Below, one piece after another: positions 15,059 to 22,239 of a stretch of 24,328 nt of DNA; positions within the stretch are counted from its first letter, which is position 1, and each line of letters opens with the position of its first letter. A model generated the notes under the pieces. The model worked only from the letters and a program-made list of their open reading frames with translations, was not told the origin of the DNA and made no database searches. This stretch comes from an uncultured Candidatus Saccharibacteria bacterium (GTDB lineage Bacteria > Patescibacteriota > Saccharimonadia > Saccharimonadales > Saccharimonadaceae), in assembly GCA_947253285.1 (NCBI GenBank), contig CAMXXV010000006.1:1-24328 (forward strand), given 5' to 3'. Made by a program: the position numbers and the translations under genes.

Positions 15059-15538
15059 ATGGTTACAACAAACTATACAAGCATCCGTTCTCTGAGCGAA
15101 GACGAAGCCGCCACGATTGGCAAAAAGCTACTCAAGCGCTTCCCGCCCTATAAGTCGGACAAGTTCGGCCGCGCCCAAGGCGTTGACCGCTACACCGCAT
15201 CGGTGTACTACAATGACGGCGTCACCACTGGTGACAAAGACAAGGACGCGATGGCGGTTGTGCTGATTGTTGATTGGCATAGCGCCTCGTGCGTGCGTGT
15301 GCGTAAAGACGGTGCGGCACTAAGCTACGTGATGTTGCCAATGGGCCGCATTTGGTTGCCGCGTGGCGACTGGAATGCGATTCGCCAAGGCGTGGTGAAG
15401 TTCATGGACAGTGAGCGGCCGGATTGGCGCAAAGAACAGCGTTCGGGCGAGATTAGCATCTTGCCATGCGCCGTGCTCGGCAAAACCAAAGTCGATAGCG
15501 AGTTCGAGTTTGCTTGGCCTCTGCCATTTGATGATTAA
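15059..15538 (+). CDS. Array family protein A (single domain)
   Basis: 159 residues, soluble, function unknown. First member of a paralogous family recognised here by eye from shared landmarks: an N-terminal helix, a DRYTASVYY strand (R44, Y45), a hydrophobic strand ending in aspartate (AVVLIVDWHS, D72), a third strand followed by a proline (RIWLPRG), a helix, then RPDWRKEQ (121-127) with a short strand GEISI, and a hydrophobic end (WPLPFDD). The family consensus is RY[xA]..Y - [IVL][FY]D - (N/D/R)P.W - xLPL. A monocistronic gene with its own promoter, leader and terminator. The start is fixed by AAGGAG six bases upstream. I know of no named family with this pattern. Confidence 0.85.
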   Translation: MVTTNYTSIRSLSEDEAATIGKKLLKRFPPYKSDKFGRAQGVDRYTASVYYNDGVTTGDKDKDAMAVVLIVDWHSASCVRVRKDGAALSYVMLPMGRIWLPRGDWNAIRQGVVKFMDSERPDWRKEQRSGEISILPCAVLGKTKVDSEFEFAWPLPFDD

Positions 15539-15544
15539 CCCCCT

Positions 15545-15565
15545 GCCCGCCACGTGCGGGCTTTT
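15545..15565 (+). terminator. Terminator of gene A
   Basis: GCCCGC-cacgt-GCGGGC then TTTTA; the next gene's TTGACA begins two bases after the T-run. Confidence 0.85.
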
Positions 15566-15566
15566 A

Positions 15567-15637
15567 TTGACAACCCTGTTGTTTGGTGATATTATTTAGC
15601 CACTACTAGGAGAGTCCTAGTTTGTACATTAAAGGAG
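15567..15637 (+). promoter_or_regulatory. Promoter, leader hairpin and ribosome site of array gene B
   Basis: TTGACA (15567-15572), 17-nt spacer, TATTAT (15590-15595). The leader has CTAGGA-gag-TCCTAG (15606-15620), then GTACATT (15624-15630) and AAAGGAG (15631-15637). Confidence 0.85.
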
Positions 15638-15642
15638 CAAAT

Positions 15643-16050
15643 ATGTCCGAAGTCAAGGAAAAGCATACATTGCGTCACCATCATTGTGCAACAAAATACA
15701 CCGGTGACCGTTACCGTGCACAGCTTTATGACAATGCAATTGACCCGAGCACTGGCAAGCCGACCATGTTACTTGCCATATTTGACGTAACAGCGGCGAC
15801 CGAGGCGCTTTATTTGGGCTCAAATACTGAGAAGCGTTGCGTGAGTGCGGTGAGCCGCACGTGGATTGCGCCGGAATGCGTAGCGAACAATTCGTATTGC
15901 GCGGAATTTAAGGCCAAGAAGGCGCTCAATGTGATGAATCCAAATTGGCAGTCTTACCAACAAAATGGCGACATTAAGATTAGTCGTATTGACCGCCAGT
16001 CTGATATACCAATTAAATGGAATGAACCGCTTTATCTCTCAGTTGACTAA
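15643..16050 (+). CDS. Array family protein B (single domain)
   Basis: 135 residues, the shortest full member. Family landmarks: GDRYRAQLYD (R23, Y24), TMLLAIFDVT (IFD 46-48), SRTWIAPE, and NPNWQSYQ (99-106) followed by GDIKIS and the end PLYLSVD. ATG 15643 is preferred over an in-frame TTG at 15622 because AAAGGAG lies five bases before it and the TTG falls inside the leader element. Only a few residues are identical to protein A, so the genes are old or fast-evolving paralogues. Function unknown. The cysteine content (Cys at about 15, 66, 79 and 86) is higher than in A but not conserved as a set. Confidence 0.83.
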   Translation: MSEVKEKHTLRHHHCATKYTGDRYRAQLYDNAIDPSTGKPTMLLAIFDVTAATEALYLGSNTEKRCVSAVSRTWIAPECVANNSYCAEFKAKKALNVMNPNWQSYQQNGDIKISRIDRQSDIPIKWNEPLYLSVD

Positions 16051-16061
16051 TTAACTCCTAT

Positions 16062-16091
16062 CCCCCACTGCTTTGGCCGTGGGGGCTTTAT
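16062..16091 (+). terminator. Terminator of gene B
   Basis: CCCCCAC (16062-16068) pairs with GTGGGGG (16079-16085), followed by a T-rich tract (CTTTATTTTT). Confidence 0.85.
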
Positions 16092-16100
16092 TTTTGGGTG

Positions 16101-16244
16101 GCGGCTTCTGCGGTGGCAGAGATAAAAATAAGTAGAGGAGTAAACAATAATGAGACAATATAAACAATACAGCACCAAAACCTTATGTGTGCAGAGAGCA
16201 AACTTTTAAGCCTTGCCGTTCTCGCGGTAATTGTGCTAGGCTAA
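16101..16244 (+). pseudogene. Decayed 5' end of a second copy of the exported lectin-like protein gene
   Basis: GGTGGCAGAGATAAAAATA, GAGGAGTAAACAA and ATGAGACAATATAAACAATA (16150-) match the leader and start of the gene at 17234 nearly base for base. The peptide MRQYKQYSTKTL parallels MKQHKQSNAKTL. After this the reading frame shifts: another frame encodes LSLAVLAVIVLG and then a stop (16242-16244), the remains of a signal-peptide core. The match ends where the G-run sits in the intact copy. The rest of the gene is missing, replaced by the immunity-like gene at 16269. Confidence 0.65.
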
Positions 16245-16248
16245 TATT

Positions 16249-16261
16249 TATAATAAGGGAA
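16249..16261 (+). promoter_or_regulatory. -10 box and Shine-Dalgarno of gene C
   Basis: TATAAT (16249-16254) then AAGGGA (16256-16261), seven bases before ATG 16269. The -10 and Shine-Dalgarno almost touch, leaving little or no room for a normal leader. An upstream start within the decayed copy is possible. Confidence 0.4.
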
Positions 16262-16268
16262 AATAATT

Positions 16269-16658
16269 ATGAATAATCCTAACGAACGCAATGCCTTAAT
16301 TAGCGAACTACGCAACCTTATTGTTACAGACTGTTGCAAACAAGTTAATAACGTTCAAAATTGTGGGCTGCTAATTGATGTCTGTGACTTACACGAGACT
16401 TTAGCTACAGGGTTTGCAATTACTGACAGTGGCAAGAAGGAAGCTTGGCTAGTAGAAGACATGCAAATTCTAGACAAGGCTGAAATTTTGCAAGAAAAAA
16501 TGAATAAAAAGTGGGATTCAGCTTTTATTATTATTAATCTTAAAAACAATAAGTTTTTGGTAGAATTTTATGTTGGAAATAAGACCGCTTGGCGTAAAAG
16601 CTTGTTTGACCATGTTGGTGAGTGGGGCTATTATATAAAAGCGTCAGAAAAGTTATAA
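16269..16658 (+). CDS. Immunity-like small protein C (tandem paralogue 1)
   Basis: 129 residues. About 96 of 129 positions are identical to the product of the next gene, a clear tandem duplication. Landmarks: ALISELRNLIVTDCCKQVNN, NCGLLIDV, TGFAITDSGKKEAW, LQEKMNKKWDSAFIIINLKN, NKFLVEFYV, AWRKSLFDHVGEWGYYIK. The order of helix, strand, helix, WDSAFIIINLK strand, K-F-x-V-E-F-Y strand and terminal GEW resembles SUKH/YezG-type immunity proteins, but I cannot name a family. It is soluble, with no signal. DNA is strongly AT-rich compared with the array genes on either side, suggesting separate acquisition. A perfect 14-bp palindrome, TTATAATATTATAA, overlaps its stop region (16656-16669). Confidence 0.75.
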   Translation: MNNPNERNALISELRNLIVTDCCKQVNNVQNCGLLIDVCDLHETLATGFAITDSGKKEAWLVEDMQILDKAEILQEKMNKKWDSAFIIINLKNNKFLVEFYVGNKTAWRKSLFDHVGEWGYYIKASEKL

Positions 16659-16681
16659 TATTATAAATTCAAGCTAAAATT

Positions 16682-16687
16682 ATATAA
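16682..16687 (+). promoter_or_regulatory. -10 box of gene D
   Basis: TATAAT lies 42 nt before ATG 16730, followed by an A-rich leader with GGGAG (16718-16722). The -35 is unclear. The leader lacks the GTACATT element. Confidence 0.4.
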
Positions 16688-16729
16688 TGATATTAATAAA
16701 AAACAAAAATACAAGATGGGAGAATAATT

Positions 16730-17119
16730 ATGAATAATCCTAATGAAGATGATGCATTAATTAGTGAACTACGCAACCTTATTGTTACAGACTGTTGCAA
16801 ACAAGTTAATAATGCTCAAAATTGTGGGCTGCTGATTGATATCCCCGACCCGTATGGGACTTTAGTTACGGGCTTTGCAATAACTGATGGCGGCAAGAAG
16901 GAAAGTTGGCGAGTAAGGGACATGCAAATTTTAGCCAGGGCCAGAGCTTTGCAAGAAAAAATGAATAAAAAGTGGGACTCAGCTTTTATTATTGTTAATC
17001 TTAAGAATGATAAGTTCTCAGTAGAATTTTATGTTATGAGCGAAGTCAATTGGCGAAAAGGCTTTCTTGACGGTGTTGGCGAATGGAATTATTACCTAAA
17101 AGTGTTAGAAAAGTTATAA
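16730..17119 (+). CDS. Immunity-like small protein D (tandem paralogue 2)
   Basis: 129 residues, about three quarters identical to protein C, with the same length and no gaps. Differences cluster in three places: residues around 38-46 (IPDPYGTLV here against VCDLHETLA), 60-75 (SWRVRDMQILARARALQ), and the C-terminal third (MSEVNWRKGFLDGVGEWNYY). Conserved blocks are ALISELRNLIVTDCCKQVNN and MNKKWDSAFII.NLKN. Variation concentrated in surface-like patches with an unchanged core is what diversifying immunity proteins show, but this is inference. GGGAG seven bases upstream sets the start. No terminator with a T-run follows. Confidence 0.75.
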   Translation: MNNPNEDDALISELRNLIVTDCCKQVNNAQNCGLLIDIPDPYGTLVTGFAITDGGKKESWRVRDMQILARARALQEKMNKKWDSAFIIVNLKNDKFSVEFYVMSEVNWRKGFLDGVGEWNYYLKVLEKL

Positions 17120-17151
17120 TACCCCGCCCTGCTCGGTCTTGCGGTGGAAAT

Positions 17152-17223
17152 TTGGTAAATTATCACGCTTGTGGTATAATACAGGTATCTAGCCGTGGTG
17201 GCGGAGATAAAAAATAGTGGAGG
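17152..17223 (+). promoter_or_regulatory. Promoter and ribosome site of the exported lectin-like protein gene
   Basis: TTGGTA (17152-17157), 17-nt spacer, TATAAT (17175-17180) in a TGGTATAAT context. GGAGG (17219-17223) lies ten bases before ATG 17234. The stretch from about 17192 on is duplicated at 16101-16170. Confidence 0.75.
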
Positions 17224-17233
17224 AATAAACAAC

Positions 17234-19316
17234 ATGAAACAACATAAACAATCTAACGCCAAAACCCTGTGGGGGGGGGGTAATTTTTTGGACTCTATTT
17301 TTACTTGCAGTAACTCCGTTGGTACTAGCTGCACCAGCCCGCGCTGCTGACGACAACAACAACGACAATCATGTAGAAATTTCCGTGGCGAACATTACTC
17401 AGTTTGAGCGTCAAGGCCAGCTATTTAAGGCTACGGCTAATGTCACCGTCAAGGCAACTAAGCCCTATGGTTTTAACTTAACTTTACAAGCACGCAATTC
17501 TGACCTAACCGATACTTCCGACCCAACCACTAAAATTGCTAGCACTCCAGCCACCACACCAATGGCACTAAATTCCGACCAATGGGGTTACTCTCTAAAC
17601 TCCAAAGCCACTACTTTCAGCCGCGTGCCAAATCTTACTCAACCTGCAGCCGTCATAGCTGACGTTACCAAGGCTAAGCCGGCTGGCTGCCAAGATATTA
17701 AGCAGTGTACTAAGCATGTGACCTATGCCGCCAATGTCGACCCCCGCCTCCTTACCCCAGGTGAATACAGCACTGAGGTGGTTTATACAGCAACGGCGAA
17801 GCCGAAACCGGCATTCGTCAACTGGGACCAGCGTATCGCCAAAGTCGACCCATCTGAGGTATGCCGCTCGGGAGACAACAGTAGCTCTTGCTTGGTTGAC
17901 CTCGATAAAAACATGATACCGGTCAAGTACACTGGTAGCACCACCAACGCCCAGTGGACCAGCATCTCCAACCCAGAAGACGAAGACGCCAAGGGTAATT
18001 GGTATGATTACGGCAAGAAGCAATGGGCAAACGCCGTGACTGTCAAAAAGGAGACCATCGCTAAATATCAAGGCAAAGATAGTGTGGTTGACCAAGCTGA
18101 TATTCTCGGCTACTGGGTCTACATCCCACGCTACGCTTATGAAGTGATGCGTCGCGATGGCACGGATAAACCGGTTAAAGAACAGAATTTTGACATTAAA
18201 TTTGAAAATACCAAGACCCCAAAGAAGCGCCCACTAGCCTGCAAGACTGGCAATGGCAAGGACTATCGCACCGAGTGTAGTGTCAGCCGCGAACTACCTC
18301 TGACAGGCGGTGAGGTATCTACATGGACCACTCACCCGGCCTTTAGCTTTGACAAGAAAGAGCTGAACGGCATCTGGTTTGGTAAATTTGAGACGACTGG
18401 CACTGCTAAGCAGCCAACTGTGTTACCAAATAGTCTTCATTTGTCGGGCACAGATAGCGAGATTGACGGCATCGGTAGTTTTTATTCAGTAGCCAAGTCT
18501 CTTGGGGTGAATGACTTGCAGAATGTTGGTGGTAATAGTGTGACCACTACTCAGAATGCGCATCATTTTGCCAAGCTCAGTTCCCACATGGTTAACAATA
18601 ACGACTGGGGTGCCGCTACCTACCTATCTACCAGTAAGTATGGCGCTGGCTACAATAAAGTCCAAATTAACGGCCAGAGTGACAACCGTAATAATGGCAA
18701 TGGTGATACTTATGGTACCACTGGCTGTGGCCCATATGCTAATGGGGATACCGGCTCGTATTCTGCCAATAGAACAGAACCGTATATAACTTACAAAAAT
18801 ATTAGTATTGGTTCACTTGGTACCCAACAAGCTTGTAGTAGTGACGGAACTCGTGCCTATAACGGCACCCTTGGTCAGTTAGCTAGCACCACCAACAATC
18901 CAACTGGCATCTATGATATGTCTGGTGGTGGCGTTGAATACGTTGCAGCCAGCTATAGTAATAATCTAAATGAATCTGGTGTAAGTGGGAATGATGATTA
19001 CTTTAGTGTCAAAGCTCATCCACCATATGTTAATACATATAACTTTAAGAACTTCAACTCTTGTACATACCAAACTTGTGGTGGTCAAGCCCTCTATGAA
19101 ACTCATAATGGTTCAAGTAGTTATGGAACCAATATGTGGCTCAATCAATATGCTTATTTCGTAGAACAAAATAGGTCATCCTATCTTTGGTTCGCCCGTG
19201 GCGGCGATTATTTCAATGGTTCGTACGTTGGGTTGTTCTATGCGGTTGATGACGATGGCAGTGGCGGCAGCAGCAGCGCCTTCCGTGTCGCTCTTGCGCC
19301 AGCGCCGCACGACTAG
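17234..19316 (+). CDS. Exported surface protein with C-type-lectin/FGE-like C-terminal fold; frame broken by a G10 tract (phase variable?)
   Basis: Starts MKQHKQSNAKTLW from ATG 17234 with a good Shine-Dalgarno. The run of ten G at 17271-17280 throws the frame off, giving a stop after about 38 codons. With nine G the frame joins to VIFWTLFLLAVTPLVLAAPA followed by RAAD, a textbook signal peptide with a cleavage site after ARA. The mature part has an N-terminal beta-rich region to about residue 150 of the 17319 frame, then NWYDYGKKQWANAVTVKKET, GYWVYIPRYAYEVMRR, HPAFSFDKKELNGIWFGKFE, MVNNNDWGAATYLSTSKYGA, NNPTGIYDMSGGGVEYVAAS, LWFARGGDYFNGS and SSAFRVALAP. These are the landmarks of the FGE-sulfatase/CLec fold used by surface and phage-type receptor proteins. 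Likely role: secreted or surface ligand binding for host or partner contact. In this sequence it is OFF unless a downstream start (GTG 17319) is used, which would lack the signal. Confidence 0.8.
17271..17280. repeat. Homopolymer of ten G inside the signal-peptide region
   Basis: A G10 tract followed by TAATTTTTTGG. Mononucleotide G-runs of this length are prone to slipped-strand changes. Nine or twelve G would restore the frame from ATG 17234. Confidence 0.85.
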
Positions 19317-19385
19317 CCTGCTCTGATAGGCGCTCACTAGCGTCAGCGAGATGGCGCACCTCCTCTCCCCGCCCCTCTTGCCGTC

Positions 19386-19446
19386 TTGACCGCGATGGAG
19401 TATTATGGTGTAATCAGCCCGTGAGGGGTCGTACATTACTAAAGGA
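19386..19446 (+). promoter_or_regulatory. Promoter, leader and ribosome site of array gene E
   Basis: TTGACC (19386-19391), 17-nt spacer, TGTAAT (19409-19414). The leader has a short CCC-gtga-GGG hairpin, GTACATT (19431-19437), then AAAGGA (19441-19446). Confidence 0.75.
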
Positions 19447-19453
19447 TGAAACA

Positions 19454-19957
19454 ATGAACAAAGCAGATGAATCGGCGGCCAGCACTATCATCTTGCGCAA
19501 GCGCAAGAATGCTGTTAGTGGTATCTATGACCGCCTGCGTCGCAAATACGGCGCGAACGAAGCCGGCGTAGTGGCTAATAGCCGCTATGTGGCGAAGGTT
19601 TACCCGCATGCTGGCAAGCGTGTCTTTGATAACGTCGACGTGATGGCGGTGTTTATCTTTGACCTCTGTAGCGCGTCGGACGTCATCAAGGAGTACAACG
19701 TGCAACAATCCACGGCCGAAGACAAATGTACTTGGCACTACTGCATCGGTAGCCTCGCGCAATTCTACCTGCCTACGTGGTACATGCGTATGTCGTGGAT
19801 GTTGAAGTTTAAAGTGCAGCGTGAGCTGACTCGTCTTAACCCAGAGTGGCGCGCCGACCAAGTTGGCGGCAAATTGCAAATTGACATGCTCTCCGCGGCC
19901 CTCAACTTGCCGCCGTTCACCCAAGACGACCAAGCTTACCTGCCCCTCAGTTTCTAA
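19454..19957 (+). CDS. Array family protein E (single domain)
   Basis: 167 residues from ATG 19454. The in-frame GTG at 19421 lies inside the leader hairpin and is rejected. Family landmarks: SRYVAKVYPH (R44, Y45), VMAVFIFDLC (IFD 68-70), AQFYLPTWY, LTRLNPEWRADQ (NPEW 129-132) with a strand KLQID, and the end YLPLSF. The N-terminal helix is long and basic (ILRKRKNAVSGIYDRLRRKY). It has its own promoter, GTACATT leader and strong terminator. Function unknown. Resumes the array after the insertion of the remnant, the C/D pair and the lectin-like gene. Confidence 0.83.
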   Translation: MNKADESAASTIILRKRKNAVSGIYDRLRRKYGANEAGVVANSRYVAKVYPHAGKRVFDNVDVMAVFIFDLCSASDVIKEYNVQQSTAEDKCTWHYCIGSLAQFYLPTWYMRMSWMLKFKVQRELTRLNPEWRADQVGGKLQIDMLSAALNLPPFTQDDQAYLPLSF

Positions 19958-19964
19958 CCGCTTA

Positions 19965-19989
19965 CCCCCGCCACGCTGCGGGGGCTTTT
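19965..19989 (+). terminator. Terminator of gene E
   Basis: CCCCCGC-cacgct-GCGGGGG, then CTTTTATTTG; the next -35 begins within a few bases. Confidence 0.85.
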
Positions 19990-19991
19990 AT

Positions 19992-20064
19992 TTGACAAAC
20001 CAAGCCTTATATTGTACTATAATCGCATCCGTTGGATGTACATTAGAGTGACTACGAGAAAGGA
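19992..20064 (+). promoter_or_regulatory. Promoter, leader hairpin and ribosome site of array gene F
   Basis: TTGACA (19992-19997), then TACTAT at 17-nt spacing (20015-20020), overlapped by TATAAT (20018-20023). CATCC-gtt-GGATG (20026-20038) runs directly into GTACATT (20038-20044). AAAGGA (20059-20064) lies six bases before ATG 20071. Confidence 0.8.
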
Positions 20065-20070
20065 ATGGCG

Positions 20071-20535
20071 ATGCCAAAGCCAAACTTAATCCGGTACCAA
20101 GAGATGAGCCAGTATGAACAGTGGCTGCTTGGGGCACGCAGCCTACAACGCTACGAAGATAAGTGCGACCGCTACGAGGCGCTATTGTACCGTAATGTGC
20201 TACATAACGACAGGATGATGATAGAAATCGTCATCTTTGACTGCTACGACTATGAGCACTCTTATCTTTACAGCGACCCTGCTGCCGGCAAGCGTCTCTT
20301 CTTGGTGGGCGACCTCTGTCGCGTTTACTGTGAACCGACCGATACCGACGAGCAATGTGCTGCGTTAGTGGCGGACGAGATGCAGCAGCGCAATCCTAAC
20401 TGGCGAGAATGCCAATTCTTTAACACAAGCATCGACACTTGCGTTAGCCTTGGCCGCGCCAAAGACTTAAATCAGTTGCTTTGTCTCACGGACCCTGTAA
20501 TCCACGATAATCATAGTGTGCTTTTGCCACTATGA
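20071..20535 (+). CDS. Array family protein F (single domain)
   Basis: 154 residues. ATG 20071 (MPKPNLIRYQ) is preferred over ATG 20065, which would touch the Shine-Dalgarno. Landmarks: CDRYEALLYR (R34, Y35), MIEIVIFDCYDYEH (IFD 55-57), a strand CRVYCEPT, QQRNPNWRECQ (NPNW 108-111), and the end SVLLPL. Cysteine-richer than most members. A paralogue of its neighbours by pattern, with very low pairwise identity. Function unknown. The stop is TGA, followed within a few bases by the terminator stem. Confidence 0.83.
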   Translation: MPKPNLIRYQEMSQYEQWLLGARSLQRYEDKCDRYEALLYRNVLHNDRMMIEIVIFDCYDYEHSYLYSDPAAGKRLFLVGDLCRVYCEPTDTDEQCAALVADEMQQRNPNWRECQFFNTSIDTCVSLGRAKDLNQLLCLTDPVIHDNHSVLLPL

Positions 20536-20540
20536 CTTCA

Positions 20541-20567
20541 GCCCTTGCTTTGCAAGGGCTTTTCTTT
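20541..20567 (+). terminator. Terminator of gene F
   Basis: GCCCTTGC-ttt-GCAAGGGC followed by TTTTCTTT. Confidence 0.87.
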
Positions 20568-20592
20568 GCTGGCAGCGTCGCGCGGCGTGTTG

Positions 20593-20650
20593 TATAATTA
20601 AAGAGTTGCCCAAGGAGGGTTGCACATTTGCAAGTACGACCGTTAGGAGG
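20593..20650 (+). promoter_or_regulatory. -10 box, leader and ribosome site of array gene G
   Basis: TATAAT (20593-20598) in a TGTTGTATAAT context; the -35 at the usual spacing is poor (TGGCAG). The leader holds TTGCA-catt-TGCAA, which contains GCACATT (20622-20628), a variant of the shared motif. AGGAGG (20645-20650) is five bases before ATG 20656. Confidence 0.65.
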
Positions 20651-20655
20651 TTTCC

Positions 20656-21114
20656 ATGCTTGTGATAGGTAAATTGAACGCGCTGGAGCGTGAAAATGCA
20701 ATCAAGGCAATCAAACTTAGCCTTGCCCAGCGTCGCATTGACCGCTACTTAGCGTCATTTGTGCCAAACGTGGCGTATACGCCCGAAGGCGACCAAGCCG
20801 GCGGCACGCTGATTGCCCTGTTTGACCGCATGGCGGGAGATAAGCTAGTCAGCTACACTGACACCATTCGGCACGAAAATTGCTACTTTGTGACGAATAT
20901 TGCGAGCATCTTAGTGACGCCCGAGGAAGAAAAGTCTGACCATCAGGCCTGTATAAAGCGCGCCATGGCGGAGCTGGATAAATACGACCCGAACTGGGCC
21001 AACTCACAAGTGGCGCATCGCCGCGTGCTATCGCTTGACCGCGCTGGTTCTGGCCTCATTAAGACGAGTGATATTCCAATCACCACTAGCGCCGTCTTCT
21101 ACTTGCCAATTTAA
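20656..21114 (+). CDS. Array family protein G (single domain)
   Basis: 152 residues. Landmarks: IDRYLASFVPN (R30, Y31), GTLIALFDRM (LFD 55-57), ASILVTPEEE, LDKYDPNWANSQ (DPNW 111-114), and the end VFYLPI. The LFDRM form here is close to the IYDR, VYDR and LFDR forms of proteins I and J, hinting at a sub-branch in the right half of the array. Strong Shine-Dalgarno and a single possible start. Function unknown. Confidence 0.83.
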   Translation: MLVIGKLNALERENAIKAIKLSLAQRRIDRYLASFVPNVAYTPEGDQAGGTLIALFDRMAGDKLVSYTDTIRHENCYFVTNIASILVTPEEEKSDHQACIKRAMAELDKYDPNWANSQVAHRRVLSLDRAGSGLIKTSDIPITTSAVFYLPI

Positions 21115-21120
21115 GAATTG

Positions 21121-21145
21121 CCCCACCGCTTGCCGGTGGGGTTTT
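21121..21145 (+). terminator. Terminator of gene G
   Basis: CCCCACCG-cttgc-CGGTGGGG then TTTTA; the next TTGACA begins at the second base after the T-run. Confidence 0.87.
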
Positions 21146-21146
21146 A

Positions 21147-21228
21147 TTGACATCACATCGCCGAGTGGCTACACTAGTGCTATCGGGCAGCATGGAGCAG
21201 CCCCAAGACCTTTGAAAGGTAGTACATT
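21147..21228 (+). promoter_or_regulatory. Promoter and leader of array gene H, with the Shine-Dalgarno inside a hairpin
   Basis: TTGACA (21147-21152), 17-nt spacer, TACACT (21170-21175). The only Shine-Dalgarno, AAAGGT (21215-21220), is the right arm of ACCTT-tga-AAGGT (21208-21220). GTACATT (21222-21228) directly abuts ATG 21229. Confidence 0.78.
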
Positions 21229-22113
21229 ATGATAGAGATTTTGGAGTCTGGCGATATGTCGGCGGACCATGAGGAGGCGTGGAACTACACCCACCGCCGT
21301 TATGGCCACCGCGGCATTTTTAGCCGCTATTTAGCATCGGTTTGTCTCGTGTCGGACCGGCAGAGTGGCTGTTTGGTTGGCGTCTATATCTACGATATGT
21401 ACGCGCCACGGCGGCTGTCGGTGGTGAAGGACGACCATGGCAAGCTACTTCGTTACGAGGTAAGTGCAATGAGCGAGTTCTGGCCGTTATTAACCGACGG
21501 CTACAACACGAACGACATCAAGCAGCGAATTTATACCGACATCAAGTCGATTGATAAATTCTGGCTTGACGACCAGTGTAACAGCGATTACCACGACGGC
21601 GGCATGGGTGAACTCACGGTCATCTATAGCGATTTTGTGGGCGACGCTGATGGCGTACTGCAAATTTATCCGAATCGCGATGATGAAGCGTCGAACCAAT
21701 TTGCCGTGCTTGTCACAGACTGCACCGCCGACCCCGCCCGCGCTTGCGAGCTAAAAAGTCGCCTGCACCGTAGCTGTGGCAAAAACCGCGGCGCGCGTTA
21801 CTTGGCCTTTTGTGGCATATTCCCACTTGGCAGTGGCAAGTATAGCGTGGTGGCACAGGTGTTTGACCGTTGCAGTGTAAAGGCGCTGCGCTACTTTGAC
21901 TATGGTACCGAACAACGGTATTTTCAGGAGCCGGCGTGGAGCATGTGCTTTACTCAATGCGTTTACACCACTGGCGCGGTAGCGGCGGCGGTTGACAATG
22001 AGATGAAGCGCGTGTGCAAGCACTATGCCAAAGGCGCATTGGATGTGGTGTTGCAACCAAGCAACCAATTTTTCAGCCCATACAACCGCTATCGGTTGCC
22101 GTTGTCTCTATAA
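21229..22113 (+). CDS. Array family protein H (two domains)
   Basis: 294 residues, about twice the size of A-G. First domain: FSRYLASVCL (R33, Y34), LVGVYIYDMY (IYD 54-56), a strand SAMSEFWPLL, and IDKFWLDDQ in the place of NP.W. Second domain: GARYLAFCGIF (about 188-198), SVVAQVFDRC (about 206-215), a long helix, and the end YRLPLSL. The second half lacks a clear P.W motif. This looks like an internal duplication or fusion of two array units. Function unknown. The weak, hairpin-bound Shine-Dalgarno suggests low or conditional translation. Confidence 0.83.
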   Translation: MIEILESGDMSADHEEAWNYTHRRYGHRGIFSRYLASVCLVSDRQSGCLVGVYIYDMYAPRRLSVVKDDHGKLLRYEVSAMSEFWPLLTDGYNTNDIKQRIYTDIKSIDKFWLDDQCNSDYHDGGMGELTVIYSDFVGDADGVLQIYPNRDDEASNQFAVLVTDCTADPARACELKSRLHRSCGKNRGARYLAFCGIFPLGSGKYSVVAQVFDRCSVKALRYFDYGTEQRYFQEPAWSMCFTQCVYTTGAVAAAVDNEMKRVCKHYAKGALDVVLQPSNQFFSPYNRYRLPLSL

Positions 22114-22116
22114 CTA

Positions 22117-22143
22117 AATCCCCGCCCACGCGACGGGGATTTC
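22117..22143 (+). terminator. Terminator of gene H
   Basis: AATCCCCG pairs with CGGGGATT (loop 22125-22133). The T-run is short (TTTCG), weaker than the others. Confidence 0.7.
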
Positions 22144-22153
22144 GCTTGCTTAT

Positions 22154-22239
22154 TTGACAAAATCGGCTATAAATTATATTATTTAAGTAGTCGAGTCGCA
22201 CTTCGTGACTCACCGATGCCCTGAAGGAGGGTGGTACAT
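22154..22239 (+). promoter_or_regulatory. Promoter, leader hairpin and ribosome site of array gene I
   Basis: TTGACA (22154-22159), 17-nt spacer, TATTAT (22177-22182). The leader contains the hairpin GAGTCGC-acttc-GTGACTC, then AAGGAGG (22224-22230) and GTACAT (22234-22239) touching ATG 22240. Confidence 0.82.

Noticed and set aside
18900..19316. Diversity-generating retroelement target (lectin-like C-terminus)
   Set aside because: The fold and the SSAFRVAL end fit known targets, but no reverse transcriptase, accessory gene or template repeat was found in the window.
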